This document shows positions 48,011 through 57,211 of a stretch of 64,000 nt of DNA, in pieces. Every line of letters begins with the position of its first letter. Positions within the stretch are counted from its first letter, which is position 1. The notes beneath the pieces are model-generated. The model worked only from the letters and a program-made list of their open reading frames with translations. It ran no database searches and was not told the DNA's origin. The position numbers and the translations under genes are program-made. The DNA is from Ruegeria atlantica. Lineage in GTDB: Bacteria; Pseudomonadota; Alphaproteobacteria; Rhodobacterales; Rhodobacteraceae. Location: the NCBI RefSeq assembly GCF_013033965.1, contig NZ_WQFE01000016.1:1-64000 (forward strand), read 5' to 3'.

Positions 48011-48904
48011 TTAACGGAGCTGAGGAATTTCGCCGGAATTTTCGTCGTTTTCGCTCGGGTTGAGCGCAAGATTCTGAAAATCAAACAGTTTTGGGTCCAA
48101 AAGATGTGACGGGCGCGCGTTTGTCAGTGCCCTGAACATCACCTGTCTGCGTCCTGGGCTGTTCTTTTCCCATTGGTCCAGAATCTGTTTCACCTGCTGG
48201 CGCTGAAGGCCATCCTGACTGCCGCAGAGGTCGCAGGGAATAATTGGATAGTTCATCGAAGTGGCGAATTTCTCGCAATCGGCCTCGGCCACATGGGCAA
48301 GAGGGCGGAACACGAACAGGTCCCCTTCTTCATTCACCAGCTTGGGCGGCATGGTGGCCAAACGCCCGCCGTGGAAGAGGTTCATGAAGAACGTCTCAAG
48401 AATATCGTCACGGTGATGGCCCAGTACGACGGCCGAACAGCCCTCTTCCCGGGCAATACGATACAGATTGCCGCGACGCAGGCGCGAACACAGGGCGCAA
48501 TAGGTACGGCCCTGCGGAACCTTGTCCATGACGACAGAGTAGGTGTCCTGATACTCGATCCGATGCGGTACGCGCATGCGTTCCAGAAACTCGGGCAGGA
48601 CGGTGGCCGGAAATCCGGGCTGACCCTGATCAAGATTGCAGGCCAGCAGATCAACGGGCAGCAACCCGCGCCACTTCAATTCGTACAAAACTGCCAGCAG
48701 GGTATAGCTGTCCTTGCCGCCGGACAGGCAAACCAGCCAGCGGGGCGGTTTGCCGTCTTTGTCATGTGCGGACGGGTCCACCATCCCATAGTGTTCGATG
48801 GCTTCGCGGGTCTGGCGCACGATGCGTTTGCGCAGCTTCTTGAACTCGGTGGTCGAGGGCGCGCCAGCAAAGAGTGGGTGGATATCGTCAGCTTCGTCAA
48901 ACAT
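48011..48904 (-). CDS. ttcA: tRNA 2-thiocytidine(32) synthetase TtcA
   Basis: This 297-residue protein has the PP-loop [15 protein letters not shown] that activates C32 with ATP, and a [10 protein letters not shown] cysteine pair plus [16 protein letters not shown] typical of TtcA iron-sulfur enzymes. It thiolates cytidine 32 of some tRNAs. Its place between yidD/aidB and yidC is seen in other Rhodobacterales. Confidence 0.95.
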   Translation of the reverse strand: MFDEADDIHPLFAGAPSTTEFKKLRKRIVRQTREAIEHYGMVDPSAHDKDGKPPRWLVCLSGGKDSYTLLAVLYELKWRGLLPVDLLACNLDQGQPGFPATVLPEFLERMRVPHRIEYQDTYSVVMDKVPQGRTYCALCSRLRRGNLYRIAREEGCSAVVLGHHRDDILETFFMNLFHGGRLATMPPKLVNEEGDLFVFRPLAHVAEADCEKFATSMNYPIIPCDLCGSQDGLQRQQVKQILDQWEKNSPGRRQVMFRALTNARPSHLLDPKLFDFQNLALNPSENDENSGEIPQLR

Positions 48905-48948
48905 GCGCAGCCCCTACAGCAGTTGCGGCAACCGGGCAAGTGGCCGGG

Positions 48949-50565
48949 TCAGCCAAGGCGTGTCAGCAAGGCGTTCGTGTCCAACCCGGATACCGATCCG
49001 GGGATGCGCCCGCCTTCGCCTAACAGCCGCGTGGAGATGAACCCATCGGCAACCGCAGACGGCGAGTGGCGTAACAGTTGAGAGGCCGTCAACAACAGGG
49101 CCGTGCGTTCAGCAAACCACCGGGCCTCCTGTTCAGGTGGCAGGCCTGGCCACCGGTCGCGATGGGCCTTAAGCGCGGCGTCGTACCCACGGTCACTGCC
49201 TGTGGCAGCGTTCAATTCAGCTTGCAGAACCTCAGCAGCCAGCGGGTCACGAGCGAGGGTGCGCAGGATATCGAGGCAGATCACGTTGCCCGACCCCTCC
49301 CAAATGCCGTTCAAAGGCGCTTCGCGGTAGAGCAGGGGCAGGGGGGTATCTTCGACATAACCCATGCCGCCCAGCACTTCCATTGCCTCGACCACTACGG
49401 CAGGGCACCGTTTGTTGTTCAGGAATTTGGCCAGAGCAACGCTGATGCGGGCAAAGGCTTTCTCTTCAAGCGACTGGCCGTCGAAGGCTAGCGCAACGCG
49501 CATCCCCAGCGTCACTGCACCTTCCCAATCCAAGACGAGATCGGCCAGAACGGCGCGCATCAGCGGTTGGTCGATCAACCGGCGCTGAAAGGCGCTGCGG
49601 TGCGTGACCCAATGATGTGCTTCGCCAAGCGCTGCGCGCATCAGACCCGCCGGGGCAATGGCCGTATCCAACCGGGTGTGATGGACCATCTCAATAATTG
49701 TCCGCACACCCGCGCCTTCATCCCCCAACTGATAGGCCAGCGCGTCGTGATACTCGATTTCGGCAGAGGCGTTGGATCTGTTGCCCAGCTTGTCCTTCAG
49801 CCGCATCAGGTGGATTGCGTTGCGCTCTCCCTCCAGCCAGCGGGGAACGAGAAAACAGGTCAGCCCGTCCGGAGCCTGTGCCAGCGTCAGAAATCCATCG
49901 GACATCGGGGCAGAGCAAAACCACTTGTGCCCGCGCAGACGCCAATGCTCGCCGTCCCTGGTGGCGGCCGTGGTGTTTGCGCGGACGTCCGAGCCACCCT
50001 GTTTCTCGGTCATCGCCATGCCCAGAGTCGCGCTGGTTTTTTGGTCGATTGGTTTCAGCGACGGATCATAGCAACGCGCCGTGAGTTTTGGCCGCCAAAC
50101 TGTTGCAATCTGCGGGTTGGTCGCAAGCGCAGGGATCGCTGCGTAGGTCATGGTCATCGGGCAGCAATGTCCGGGTTCGATCTGGCCGGCCAGGTACACC
50201 ATCGCGGCATGAGTCACGTGACCTCCGGGTTGACCGTCCCAGGCCAACGCGGCGTAACCGCCTGTTTGACTGATCTGCATCATTTGATGATAGGCTGGGT
50301 GAAACCGAACCTCGTCCAGACGTCTGCCGCCCGGATCGAAAACTCGAAGCTCGGGCGAATGCCGATTGGCCACACGCCCCAATTCCCTTGTTTCTGCCCG
50401 TCCCAGTGTCTTGGCATAGGTCGCCAGCGGCGTGGCGCGGCCACCCGTAAAGCGTACGGCGTTTTGCAGCACAGGATCTGCGGACCACAAGTCGATGTCC
50501 CCGCGCACCGGTGGCTGGTTCAAAACGTCATGTGTCGGCAGGTTGTCGCGGGCGTCGGATGTCAT
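48949..50565 (-). CDS. AidB-like acyl-CoA dehydrogenase family protein
   Basis: This 538-residue protein has the acyl-CoA dehydrogenase fold with AMTEKQGGSDVRANTT, GHKWFCSAPMSDGFLTLAQA and YREAPLNGIWEGSGNVICLD. The start (THDVLNQPPVRGDIDLWSAD) and length match AidB rather than ordinary dehydrogenases. AidB is induced by alkylation and binds DNA and FAD. A normal acyl-CoA role cannot be excluded. It interrupts the yidD-ttcA stretch. Confidence 0.88.
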   Translation of the reverse strand: MTSDARDNLPTHDVLNQPPVRGDIDLWSADPVLQNAVRFTGGRATPLATYAKTLGRAETRELGRVANRHSPELRVFDPGGRRLDEVRFHPAYHQMMQISQTGGYAALAWDGQPGGHVTHAAMVYLAGQIEPGHCCPMTMTYAAIPALATNPQIATVWRPKLTARCYDPSLKPIDQKTSATLGMAMTEKQGGSDVRANTTAATRDGEHWRLRGHKWFCSAPMSDGFLTLAQAPDGLTCFLVPRWLEGERNAIHLMRLKDKLGNRSNASAEIEYHDALAYQLGDEGAGVRTIIEMVHHTRLDTAIAPAGLMRAALGEAHHWVTHRSAFQRRLIDQPLMRAVLADLVLDWEGAVTLGMRVALAFDGQSLEEKAFARISVALAKFLNNKRCPAVVVEAMEVLGGMGYVEDTPLPLLYREAPLNGIWEGSGNVICLDILRTLARDPLAAEVLQAELNAATGSDRGYDAALKAHRDRWPGLPPEQEARWFAERTALLLTASQLLRHSPSAVADGFISTRLLGEGGRIPGSVSGLDTNALLTRLG

Positions 50566-50641
50566 CTGGACCTCGGGTTGAACGCATCCAAGTGTTCAGC
50601 GGAGCTCTGGATCGGTCAAGCGTGACGAGGGGTCACAAAGA

Positions 50642-50881
50642 TCAGCCGATGTCGTCCTTGCGATCCGGTACGGGATCATACCCATCGCCACCCCAGGGGT
50701 GACACCGGCCAATCCGCCGCGCTGCCAGCCAGCTTCCTTTGATGGCGCCGTGCTTTTCCAATGCTTCCAGCGCATAGGCTGAGCAGGTTGGCTGATACCG
50801 ACAATTGAAGCCAACCCACGGGCTGAACACCAGCCGATAAGCCCGGACGGGCAGAGCGACGATATGAGAGAAGAGGGTCAT
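50642..50881 (-). CDS. yidD: Membrane protein insertion efficiency factor YidD
   Basis: This 79-residue protein has an N-terminal amphipathic helix and the three-cysteine pattern of YidD in the segments [17 protein letters not shown] and [18 protein letters not shown]. It assists YidC-dependent insertion. It overlaps rnpA by four bases, the usual rpmH-rnpA-yidD order. Confidence 0.95.
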   Translation of the reverse strand: MTLFSHIVALPVRAYRLVFSPWVGFNCRYQPTCSAYALEALEKHGAIKGSWLAARRIGRCHPWGGDGYDPVPDRKDDIG

Positions 50882-51282
50882 TTCCGCGCGCTGTGCACTT
50901 TGCGCAGCGCATAGCTGAGGTCGTCCAAAAGCGCCTCATACGGTCGCGTGGCGGTCGTTTCCGCCCGGCCGATCAGGACGTAATCCCACCCGTCTTGCCC
51001 GTTGATGGGCAAAACAGCCCGCGCGGCCTCGCGCAGTCGGCGCTTGGCGCGATTGCGGGCGACGGCGTTGCCAACCTTTTTGGAGCAGGTAAAGCCAACC
51101 CGAATTCCTGTCGCCTCATCGGGGGCGCGTTTGCGGGCCTGCACCATCATCGAGGATGTGCCCTGTCTGCGGGCACGCGCGGCTTTCAGGAAATCAGATC
51201 GTTTCCTGAGAACGGTCAGAGTTTCAGGCGCGCAAACGGACGCCGCCGGGGGCATATCCCCGGGCTGGTTCTTACCATCCAC
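50878..51282 (-). CDS. rnpA: Ribonuclease P protein component
   Basis: This 134-residue protein has the RnpA signature [20 protein letters not shown], which binds the RNase P RNA, and [20 protein letters not shown] near the start. With the catalytic RNA it matures tRNA 5' ends. rpmH lies 47 bases upstream on the same strand. Confidence 0.96.
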   Translation of the reverse strand: MDGKNQPGDMPPAASVCAPETLTVLRKRSDFLKAARARRQGTSSMMVQARKRAPDEATGIRVGFTCSKKVGNAVARNRAKRRLREAARAVLPINGQDGWDYVLIGRAETTATRPYEALLDDLSYALRKVHSARK

Positions 51283-51329
51283 GAGGGGCCTCCGGCGGCG
51301 TCATGTTCATAACCTGATCGGTGAGCGGT

Positions 51330-51464
51330 TTACGCGCTCAGCGATTTGCGGCCTTTTGCACGGCGCGCGTTCAGGATCTTGCGACCGGCTTTGGTGGCCA
51401 TGCGCGAGCGGAAACCGTGGCGGCGTTTGCGAACCAGGTTCGAAGGCTGATAGGTGCGTTTCAT
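51330..51464 (-). CDS. rpmH: 50S ribosomal protein L34
   Basis: This 44-residue protein begins [20 protein letters not shown] and ends [11 protein letters not shown], diagnostic of L34. ATG is at 51462-51464 and TAA at 51330-51332. AATGGAGACGGAGC upstream is the ribosome site. It is the first gene of the rpmH-rnpA-yidD block. Confidence 0.97.
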   Translation of the reverse strand: MKRTYQPSNLVRKRRHGFRSRMATKAGRKILNARRAKGRKSLSA

Positions 51465-51559
51465 CGCTCCGTCTCCATTAAATGCGGTCGGGTGCGGCGC
51501 GGATTCGCCTGCCCGTGGTGTTCGAAGCCCGTCCTCTACTGGGTAGCGGGGGGTAAGTC

Positions 51560-51580
51560 AAACCCCTAGGTGGGGGTTTT
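51560..51580. terminator. Hairpin between rpmH and the TVP38 gene
   Basis: AAACCCC and GGGGTTT form a 7-bp stem with a short loop, followed by T. It lies upstream of rpmH on one strand and of the TVP38 gene on the other, so its role is unclear. Confidence 0.4.
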
Positions 51581-51733
51581 CGCGCCTTTTGCAACAATTC
51601 TGTAATCGGGGCAGGCAAAAGGTTTCAAAACAGCTGGTTTGTCGCCTCAAACCCTCACATTCGCTACCAAAAACATCAAGGCAGCGTGAGGTCCCTGTTG
51701 CCAGCGGCGCAAGCAGCGCATGTTGGGGACAGA

Positions 51734-52492
51734 ATGAAACGTAACAAACCGGACAGCCTTATGAGCGATACGACTCAGGCGCCGCGCAATGGGCTTGCGC
51801 GGCATATTCCTTTGCTGGTGATTCTCGCCGTTGCGGTGGCGGGGTTCTTCACGCTGGGCGACTATCTGACCTTTGAAACCCTGCGGGACAATCGCGAGGC
51901 GCTTTTGGCGTGGCGTGATGCGAATTACTGGGCAATGGCCGCAGCATTTGTGGGCATCTACATCGTCATCGTCGCGTTTTCGCTGCCAGGTGCCGCAGTG
52001 GCGTCGATGACGGGCGGGTTTCTCTTTGGCCTGTTCGCCGGCACCGTGTTCAACGTGTTTGCCGCGACCATCGGGGCGTCCGCGATCTTTCTGGCCGCAC
52101 GTTGGGGCTTGGGCGAATCCCTGACCAAACGGCTTGAGTCTTCAGAGGGGACAATCAAAAAACTCAAGGATGGACTGCGCGAGAATGAGATTTCGGTGCT
52201 GTTCCTGTTGCGCCTGGTCCCCGTTGTCCCGTTCTTTGTGGCCAATCTGGTGCCGGCTCTGGTCGGTGTGAAGTTTCGCAATTTCCTGATCACGACGGCG
52301 CTGGGCATTATTCCGGGTGGGATTGTCTACACCTGGATCGGCGTTGGGCTGGGTGGGGTGTTCGACCGGGGCGAAACGCCGGATGTTTCGCTTTTGTGGG
52401 AACCCTTTATCATTGGCCCGATTATCGGATTGTGTGTTCTGGCCGCGTTGCCAATTGTCATCAAATCCCTGCGTGGCCGAAAGGACGCCTGA
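51734..52492 (+). CDS. TVP38/TMEM64 (SNARE-associated, DedA-like) membrane protein
   Basis: The protein has 252 residues from ATG 51734 (GGGGACAG upstream; ATG 51761 is an alternative). It has about six hydrophobic stretches, the VTT-domain signature FSLPGAAVASMTGGFLFGLF and the later LLRLVPVVPFFVANLVPALV. Such proteins act as lipid scramblases or transporters. It is followed after three bases by a flavin disulfide oxidoreductase, a pairing often seen across bacteria. Confidence 0.9.
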   Translation: MKRNKPDSLMSDTTQAPRNGLARHIPLLVILAVAVAGFFTLGDYLTFETLRDNREALLAWRDANYWAMAAAFVGIYIVIVAFSLPGAAVASMTGGFLFGLFAGTVFNVFAATIGASAIFLAARWGLGESLTKRLESSEGTIKKLKDGLRENEISVLFLLRLVPVVPFFVANLVPALVGVKFRNFLITTALGIIPGGIVYTWIGVGLGGVFDRGETPDVSLLWEPFIIGPIIGLCVLAALPIVIKSLRGRKDA

Positions 52493-52495
52493 TCT

Positions 52496-53914
52496 ATGCA
52501 AGAGTTGAAAACCGATATCCTGGTGATTGGCGCCGGGTCAGGCGGTCTGTCGGTGGCCGCAGGCGCAAGCCAAATGGGGGCCGATGTCGTCCTGCTGGAA
52601 GGACACAAGATGGGGGGCGATTGCCTGAATTTCGGCTGTGTTCCATCCAAGGCCCTGATTGCCAGCAGCAAGGCGGCTTACGGTCAGGCGCACTCTGCTG
52701 CGCTGGGCGTGGCAGACGTTGTGCCTCAGGTCGACTACGCTGCCGCCAAGGACCACGTCCACGATGTTATCGCTCAGATCGAGCCGATGGATAACCAGGA
52801 ACGGTTCGAGGGCTTTGGCGTCAAGGTGATCCGGGAATACGGCAGCTTCATCTCTCCGACCCAGGTGCAGGCGGGCGACAACCTGATCACCGCACGTCGT
52901 GTGGTGATCGCGACCGGGTCATCGCCATTGGTCCCACCGATCCCGGGTCTGGATCAGGTGCCGTTTTATACAAATGAGACGATCTTTGATCTGCGCGACA
53001 AGCCGGAGCATCTGCTGATCATCGGCGGTGGCCCAATCGGGATGGAGATGGCACAGGCGCATGTACGGCTGGGCTGCAAAGTCACCGTGATTGAAGGATT
53101 GCAGGCGCTGGGCAAGGACGACCCCGAGGCCGCGGCCATTGTTCTGGACAGCCTCCGGGCGGAAGGTGTGGCGATCCATGAACAGGCGATGGTGGCTCAG
53201 ATTCGCGGCAACGAAGGCGCGGTCGAGGTTGTGACCGAAAACGGCGAGATTTTTGCCGGGTCACACCTGCTGATCGCGGCAGGGCGCAAATCCAATGTGG
53301 ATCGTCTGAACCTGAAGATCGCAGGGATTGAACAGACCCGGACAGGGATCAAGGTGGACGATTCGCTGAGAACGACCAATCGCAAGGTTTATGCCATTGG
53401 CGACGTTGCAGGTGGCCTGCAATTCACCCATGTCGCCGGGTATCAGGCGGGCATCATTATCCGGTCTGCTTTGTTTGGCCTGCCGTCGAAAGCAAAAACG
53501 GCTCATGTACCCTGGGCGACCTACACTGACCCGGAATTGGCGCAGGTGGGTCAGACCGAGGCACAGGCTCGGGAGCAATATGGTGACAAGGTCGAGATTG
53601 CGCGCTTTGATTATCACCACAACGACCGCGCGATTTCTGAGCGGAAGACGAAAGGGTTCATCAAGGTTATGGTTGTGAAAGGCCGTCCGGTGGGCGCTAC
53701 AATCGTGGGGCATCAGGCCGGTGAACTGATCAACTTGTGGTCCCTTGCGTTGGCCAATAATCTGAAGATGGGCCAGATCGCGGCGATGGTTTCACCATAC
53801 CCGACGATCGGAGAGCTTAACAAACGAGTGGCGGGCGCCTATTTCTCGCCAAGGCTGTTTGAGAATCAGACGGTTAAACGAGTGGTCAGGTTCGTCCAGC
53901 GCTGGATCCCCTGA
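52496..53914 (+). CDS. FAD-dependent pyridine-nucleotide disulfide oxidoreductase
   Basis: This 472-residue protein has GAGSGGLSVAAGASQMG for FAD, the redox cysteines in GGDCLNFGCVPSKALI, IIGGGPIGMEMAQAHVRLG for NAD(P), VYAIGDVAGGLQFTHVAGYQ and a C-terminal dimerisation domain. It resembles dihydrolipoamide dehydrogenase and mercuric reductase but lacks both the HMA domain and the C-terminal Cys pair of MerA, so the substrate is unknown. Confidence 0.88.
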   Translation: MQELKTDILVIGAGSGGLSVAAGASQMGADVVLLEGHKMGGDCLNFGCVPSKALIASSKAAYGQAHSAALGVADVVPQVDYAAAKDHVHDVIAQIEPMDNQERFEGFGVKVIREYGSFISPTQVQAGDNLITARRVVIATGSSPLVPPIPGLDQVPFYTNETIFDLRDKPEHLLIIGGGPIGMEMAQAHVRLGCKVTVIEGLQALGKDDPEAAAIVLDSLRAEGVAIHEQAMVAQIRGNEGAVEVVTENGEIFAGSHLLIAAGRKSNVDRLNLKIAGIEQTRTGIKVDDSLRTTNRKVYAIGDVAGGLQFTHVAGYQAGIIIRSALFGLPSKAKTAHVPWATYTDPELAQVGQTEAQAREQYGDKVEIARFDYHHNDRAISERKTKGFIKVMVVKGRPVGATIVGHQAGELINLWSLALANNLKMGQIAAMVSPYPTIGELNKRVAGAYFSPRLFENQTVKRVVRFVQRWIP

Positions 53915-53932
53915 CAGAAAAAGGAGCATCAT

Positions 53933-55315
53933 TTGAACTCGCTGTCGGGCCGTTTTCTGATCCTGACTACGGTCTTCGTGATGTTGGCCGAAATCCTGAT
54001 CTTTGTCCCGTCCATTGCGCGGTTCCGCGAGGATTTCCTGCTGAATCGGCTTGAGCGCGCTCAGATCGCCTCGCTTGCTTTGCTGGCAGATGACATGCTG
54101 GCCGAAGAGCTTGAAGCAGAGCTGCTGGCAAATGCCGGTGTCTACAACGTCGTGCTGCGGCGTGATGAAGTGCGGCAACTTATGTTGTCCTCGCCCATAC
54201 CAGAGCAGATTACCATGACATATGACCTGCGCGACGCCGGACCCTGGATTTTGATCCGGGATGCAATGGCGCGCCTGTTCACTCCGGAAAACGAGGTTAT
54301 CCGCGTCATTGGTGAGCCCGTCAAAGGCGCGGGTCTGTTGATCGAGGTCACGATAGACAGCATGCCTTTGCGTATGGCGATGACCGACTATGGCCTTCGC
54401 ATTTTGGGTCTGTCCTTTGTGATTTCCATCATTACGGCTTTCTTCCTGTTTCTCGCTGTACGCGTCGTTCTGGTGAAGCCGATCAAGGGTGTTGTCGGTT
54501 ACATGCAACGTTATGCTGGCGCACCAGAGGATGCGCGCGGGATCATTTCACCCAATTCCAAAGTGACCGAGCTGCGCGAGGCCGAAGAGGCGTTGCAGAA
54601 GTTGCAGACGGAACTGACGCAAGCCCTGAAACAACGAGAGCGTCTGGCCCAGCTGGGTGGGGCCGTAGCAAAAGTTAGTCATGACCTGAGAAATATTCTG
54701 ACGTCGGCACAGCTTTTTACCGACCGGATCGAAACCAGCGACGATCCGTTGGTGCGGCGAATGGCACCTAAGCTGGTGAACTCTATCACGCGTGCAGTGT
54801 CGTTGTGCGAAAGCACGCTGGCCTTCGGACGCGCGGAAGAGCCTGCGCCGACGTTGACCATGGTGCCTCTGCATGACGTCGCTGAAGATGTCGTCGCCAG
54901 CGAACAACTGGCCGTTGCAGAAGCGTGCGTCGAGATCGTGAACGAGGTGCCCAAGGATCTTGTGGCCCGTGCGGACCCGGAACAGATCTTCCGCGTCATG
55001 ATGAACCTCGTGCGCAATGCACGTCAGGCCTTGGTCGCGTCCGGGACGCCGGGAAAAATCACAATCGCCGGCTGCGTTCATGATGATGATTGGTGTGTCG
55101 AGATCAGGGATAACGGCCCCGGATTGCCGCCCAAAGCTCGCGAAAACCTGTTTACTCCGTTTCAAGGTGGGGTGCGCAAAGGGGGTTCTGGCCTGGGGCT
55201 TGCCATCTCGCAAGAGTTGGTGCGTGGGCACGGCGGAGACTTGATACTGGCGGAAACCGGGCCCGAGGGAACGACCTTTGAAATAAGACTTCCGCGGGGT
55301 GATGGGACTTTTTAA
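53933..55315 (+). CDS. Sensor histidine kinase (orphan)
   Basis: The protein has 460 residues starting at TTG 53933 (AAAAAGGAGCATCA upstream). It has helices at about 8-28 and 160-180 with a periplasmic domain between, a HAMP-like linker, the H-box VAKVSHDLRNILTSAQLF, and the ATPase boxes MMNLVRNARQAL, VEIRDNGPGLPP and GSGLGLAISQELV. No response regulator is adjacent. It follows the oxidoreductase gene closely, so the operon may share a redox or envelope theme. Confidence 0.92.
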   Translation: MNSLSGRFLILTTVFVMLAEILIFVPSIARFREDFLLNRLERAQIASLALLADDMLAEELEAELLANAGVYNVVLRRDEVRQLMLSSPIPEQITMTYDLRDAGPWILIRDAMARLFTPENEVIRVIGEPVKGAGLLIEVTIDSMPLRMAMTDYGLRILGLSFVISIITAFFLFLAVRVVLVKPIKGVVGYMQRYAGAPEDARGIISPNSKVTELREAEEALQKLQTELTQALKQRERLAQLGGAVAKVSHDLRNILTSAQLFTDRIETSDDPLVRRMAPKLVNSITRAVSLCESTLAFGRAEEPAPTLTMVPLHDVAEDVVASEQLAVAEACVEIVNEVPKDLVARADPEQIFRVMMNLVRNARQALVASGTPGKITIAGCVHDDDWCVEIRDNGPGLPPKARENLFTPFQGGVRKGGSGLGLAISQELVRGHGGDLILAETGPEGTTFEIRLPRGDGTF

Positions 55316-55380
55316 TTTTTTTTTTGAAGAATCGACTTGCGCGTCCTGAACGCCGGGTCTAAATAGCGCCTCACCAACGC

Positions 55381-55457
55381 GGACCGATAGCTCAGCTGGA
55401 TAGAGTACTTGACTACGAATCAAGGGGTCGGGGGTTCGAATCCTCCTCGGTCCGCCA
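55381..55457 (+). tRNA. tRNA-Arg (anticodon ACG)
   Basis: The cloverleaf is complete: acceptor GGACCGA/TCGGTCC, D-arm GCTC...GAGT, anticodon stem CTTGA/TCAAG with loop CTACGAA (ACG at positions 34-36), T-arm GGGGG-TTCGAAT-CCTCC, discriminator G and an encoded CCA. It reads CGN arginine codons. An accessory region with defence genes starts just after it. No repeat of its 3' end was found further downstream in the window. Confidence 0.97.
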
Positions 55458-56172
55458 CTTTCCTTTTTGTCAGGCGACACATAGTTCTGCCACCAGCGAC
55501 AGAACCTTTCCATTTTCGCCTCACATCCTTCATCCAGCACCTAGACCGGTTTCAATGATCCTGACTTCTCCATTGGGAAAATCAGGGCTGATTTGCAGAT
55601 CAGTCGCCGAAGGCGCCTGTTCCTGCTGATCTGCCATGTGGCGAACGCGGATGGGGGCGAGGCAATGCTATTCGACAATAGTGGTGCGGCCCGCAGGTGT
55701 AGCCGAGGACACGGTGTTGTCTAATAGGGTTGCCCGAGGGGGAAGGCGGCGCCTTACCCCTGATGGCCAGGGGCGTTTGGCTTGTCCAAATCCCGCTGCC
55801 CTAAAACAGGTGCAACGGAGCAGGCTGCGCCTTTACTGTTTGCGCAAGAACGCGTTGTTATTCTAATGAAACGGGCGGTAAGCGGACCTTCGCTGCGGAC
55901 GCTAACAACGCCTTGCACCAGTTTAGAAGCGGACTTTCAGGTTGCCAATTGTTCGACTAATTGAAAGTGAGGGGCCTACCAGTTGAAATCGTCGAGCCAA
56001 CGTGCAGGAAACCGACCTTCGCTTCGGCACCCCTTTTCGGTGCAGCATGATAGCTGACGTTTAACAAATCCTTCCACCATTCATGCACCTATTTTGAGTC
56101 TGGTTAGCCATCGTGTATTACGCTACCGTCGGTTGTGCGAGGACGTCGTCACCATTTCTGAGAAGTGATATT
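55458..56172 (+). other. Gene-poor stretch after tRNA-Arg
   Basis: No clear gene is visible. A 35-codon minus-strand frame at 55530-55637 begins MADQQEQAPSATDLQ and ends IETGLGAG; it could be a small protein or the broken start of one. The rest has no long frame with a ribosome site. It looks like decayed or regulatory DNA at the border of an acquired region. Confidence 0.4.
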
Positions 56173-57201
56173 TTGAATATTGAAGAATTCGTTCCAAAAG
56201 CAGGAACAAGTATAGACAACTTGGGTTTTCTATTAGGCGCAGGGACGTCATTTGAGTCAGGTTATCCACTAGTTTCTGGATTGACGAAAGATGTTGTAAG
56301 AGCACTGTCAACAGACGACAGGTCCGCATTGGACGACGCTCTTGCGGCCAAAGGGCTCGCATACGATGACGGCAAAGGATTGCCAAACATCGAAGAAATC
56401 TCAGACATAGTAATCGAGCATCACACAAACAGTCAGCTTCCGAAGTTCCAGTCTCTAAGAGAAAAGATCCGCGAACTGGTTCGAGATGCGATACTGGGAG
56501 TTACTCATCCAGATATATCCAATCAAGTTGCCTTATTGGAGAGGCTCAAAAGACGGGCTTTTGACCGACCTACCAATGTTTGGTTTCTCACGACAAACTA
56601 TGATCTGTTGCTTGAAGAGGCTTGCGCCGAAGTTGGCTTGAAACTGATAAATGGGTTTTGTGGCGCGACAAAGAGGTTCTTTTCAGAACAGGAGTTTTCG
56701 ATCGTATCTGGGACAACCTCTGGATCCAGGTTCACCCCCGAGAGCGGTTTGACCATAAGACTAGTCAAGCTTCATGGATCGGTGTCTTGGTATCGCAAAG
56801 GTGATCGCGTTTTTGAGGCGGCTCCGAGCGCAATTGTAGAGCAAGATGCAAGATGTATGGTGCTCCCGCGGCGAAGCAAGGTAATTGAAACTCTGTCAGG
56901 ACCATACGACGGCCTCTTTCGTATTTCTAACTCAGTTTTAGGGAGACGCTGCAAACACTTGATAGCTTCCGGCTTCAGCTTCGGGGACAGCCACATTAAC
57001 GACAGCTTGGTGAAGCCTCACATTTCGTCCGGTGGCATCTCGCTCTGCAATTTCTGTGAAGTCGAGCCTGAAGACCTGAGTGACCTACGTGCACGCCCCA
57101 ATGTTCTTCATGTTTGCCGAGACAAAAAGGTGATTGGCGGGCGTGAGACTGAAGAGGAAAGCGAAGCCTGGATGTTCAGCAAGTTTGTCGAGCTATTTTA
57201 G
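56173..57201 (+). CDS. SIR2-like NAD-hydrolase effector (SIR2-HerA system)
   Basis: This protein of about 342 residues has the SIR2 fold: FLLGAGTSFESGYP with GAGTS at 22-26, WFLTTNYDLLLEEA with TTNYD at 140-144, and LVKLHGSVSW with the catalytic-type His201. GFSFGDSHIND near the end is typical of defence SIR2 proteins, which destroy NAD+ on phage infection. The start is uncertain: TTG 56173 is chosen because the SIR2 motif follows at the usual distance; GTG 56113 is possible. HerA follows after ten bases. The gene is AT-richer than the chromosome. Confidence 0.85.
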   Translation: MNIEEFVPKAGTSIDNLGFLLGAGTSFESGYPLVSGLTKDVVRALSTDDRSALDDALAAKGLAYDDGKGLPNIEEISDIVIEHHTNSQLPKFQSLREKIRELVRDAILGVTHPDISNQVALLERLKRRAFDRPTNVWFLTTNYDLLLEEACAEVGLKLINGFCGATKRFFSEQEFSIVSGTTSGSRFTPESGLTIRLVKLHGSVSWYRKGDRVFEAAPSAIVEQDARCMVLPRRSKVIETLSGPYDGLFRISNSVLGRRCKHLIASGFSFGDSHINDSLVKPHISSGGISLCNFCEVEPEDLSDLRARPNVLHVCRDKKVIGGRETEEESEAWMFSKFVELF

Positions 57202-57211
57202 GAGATACGCG

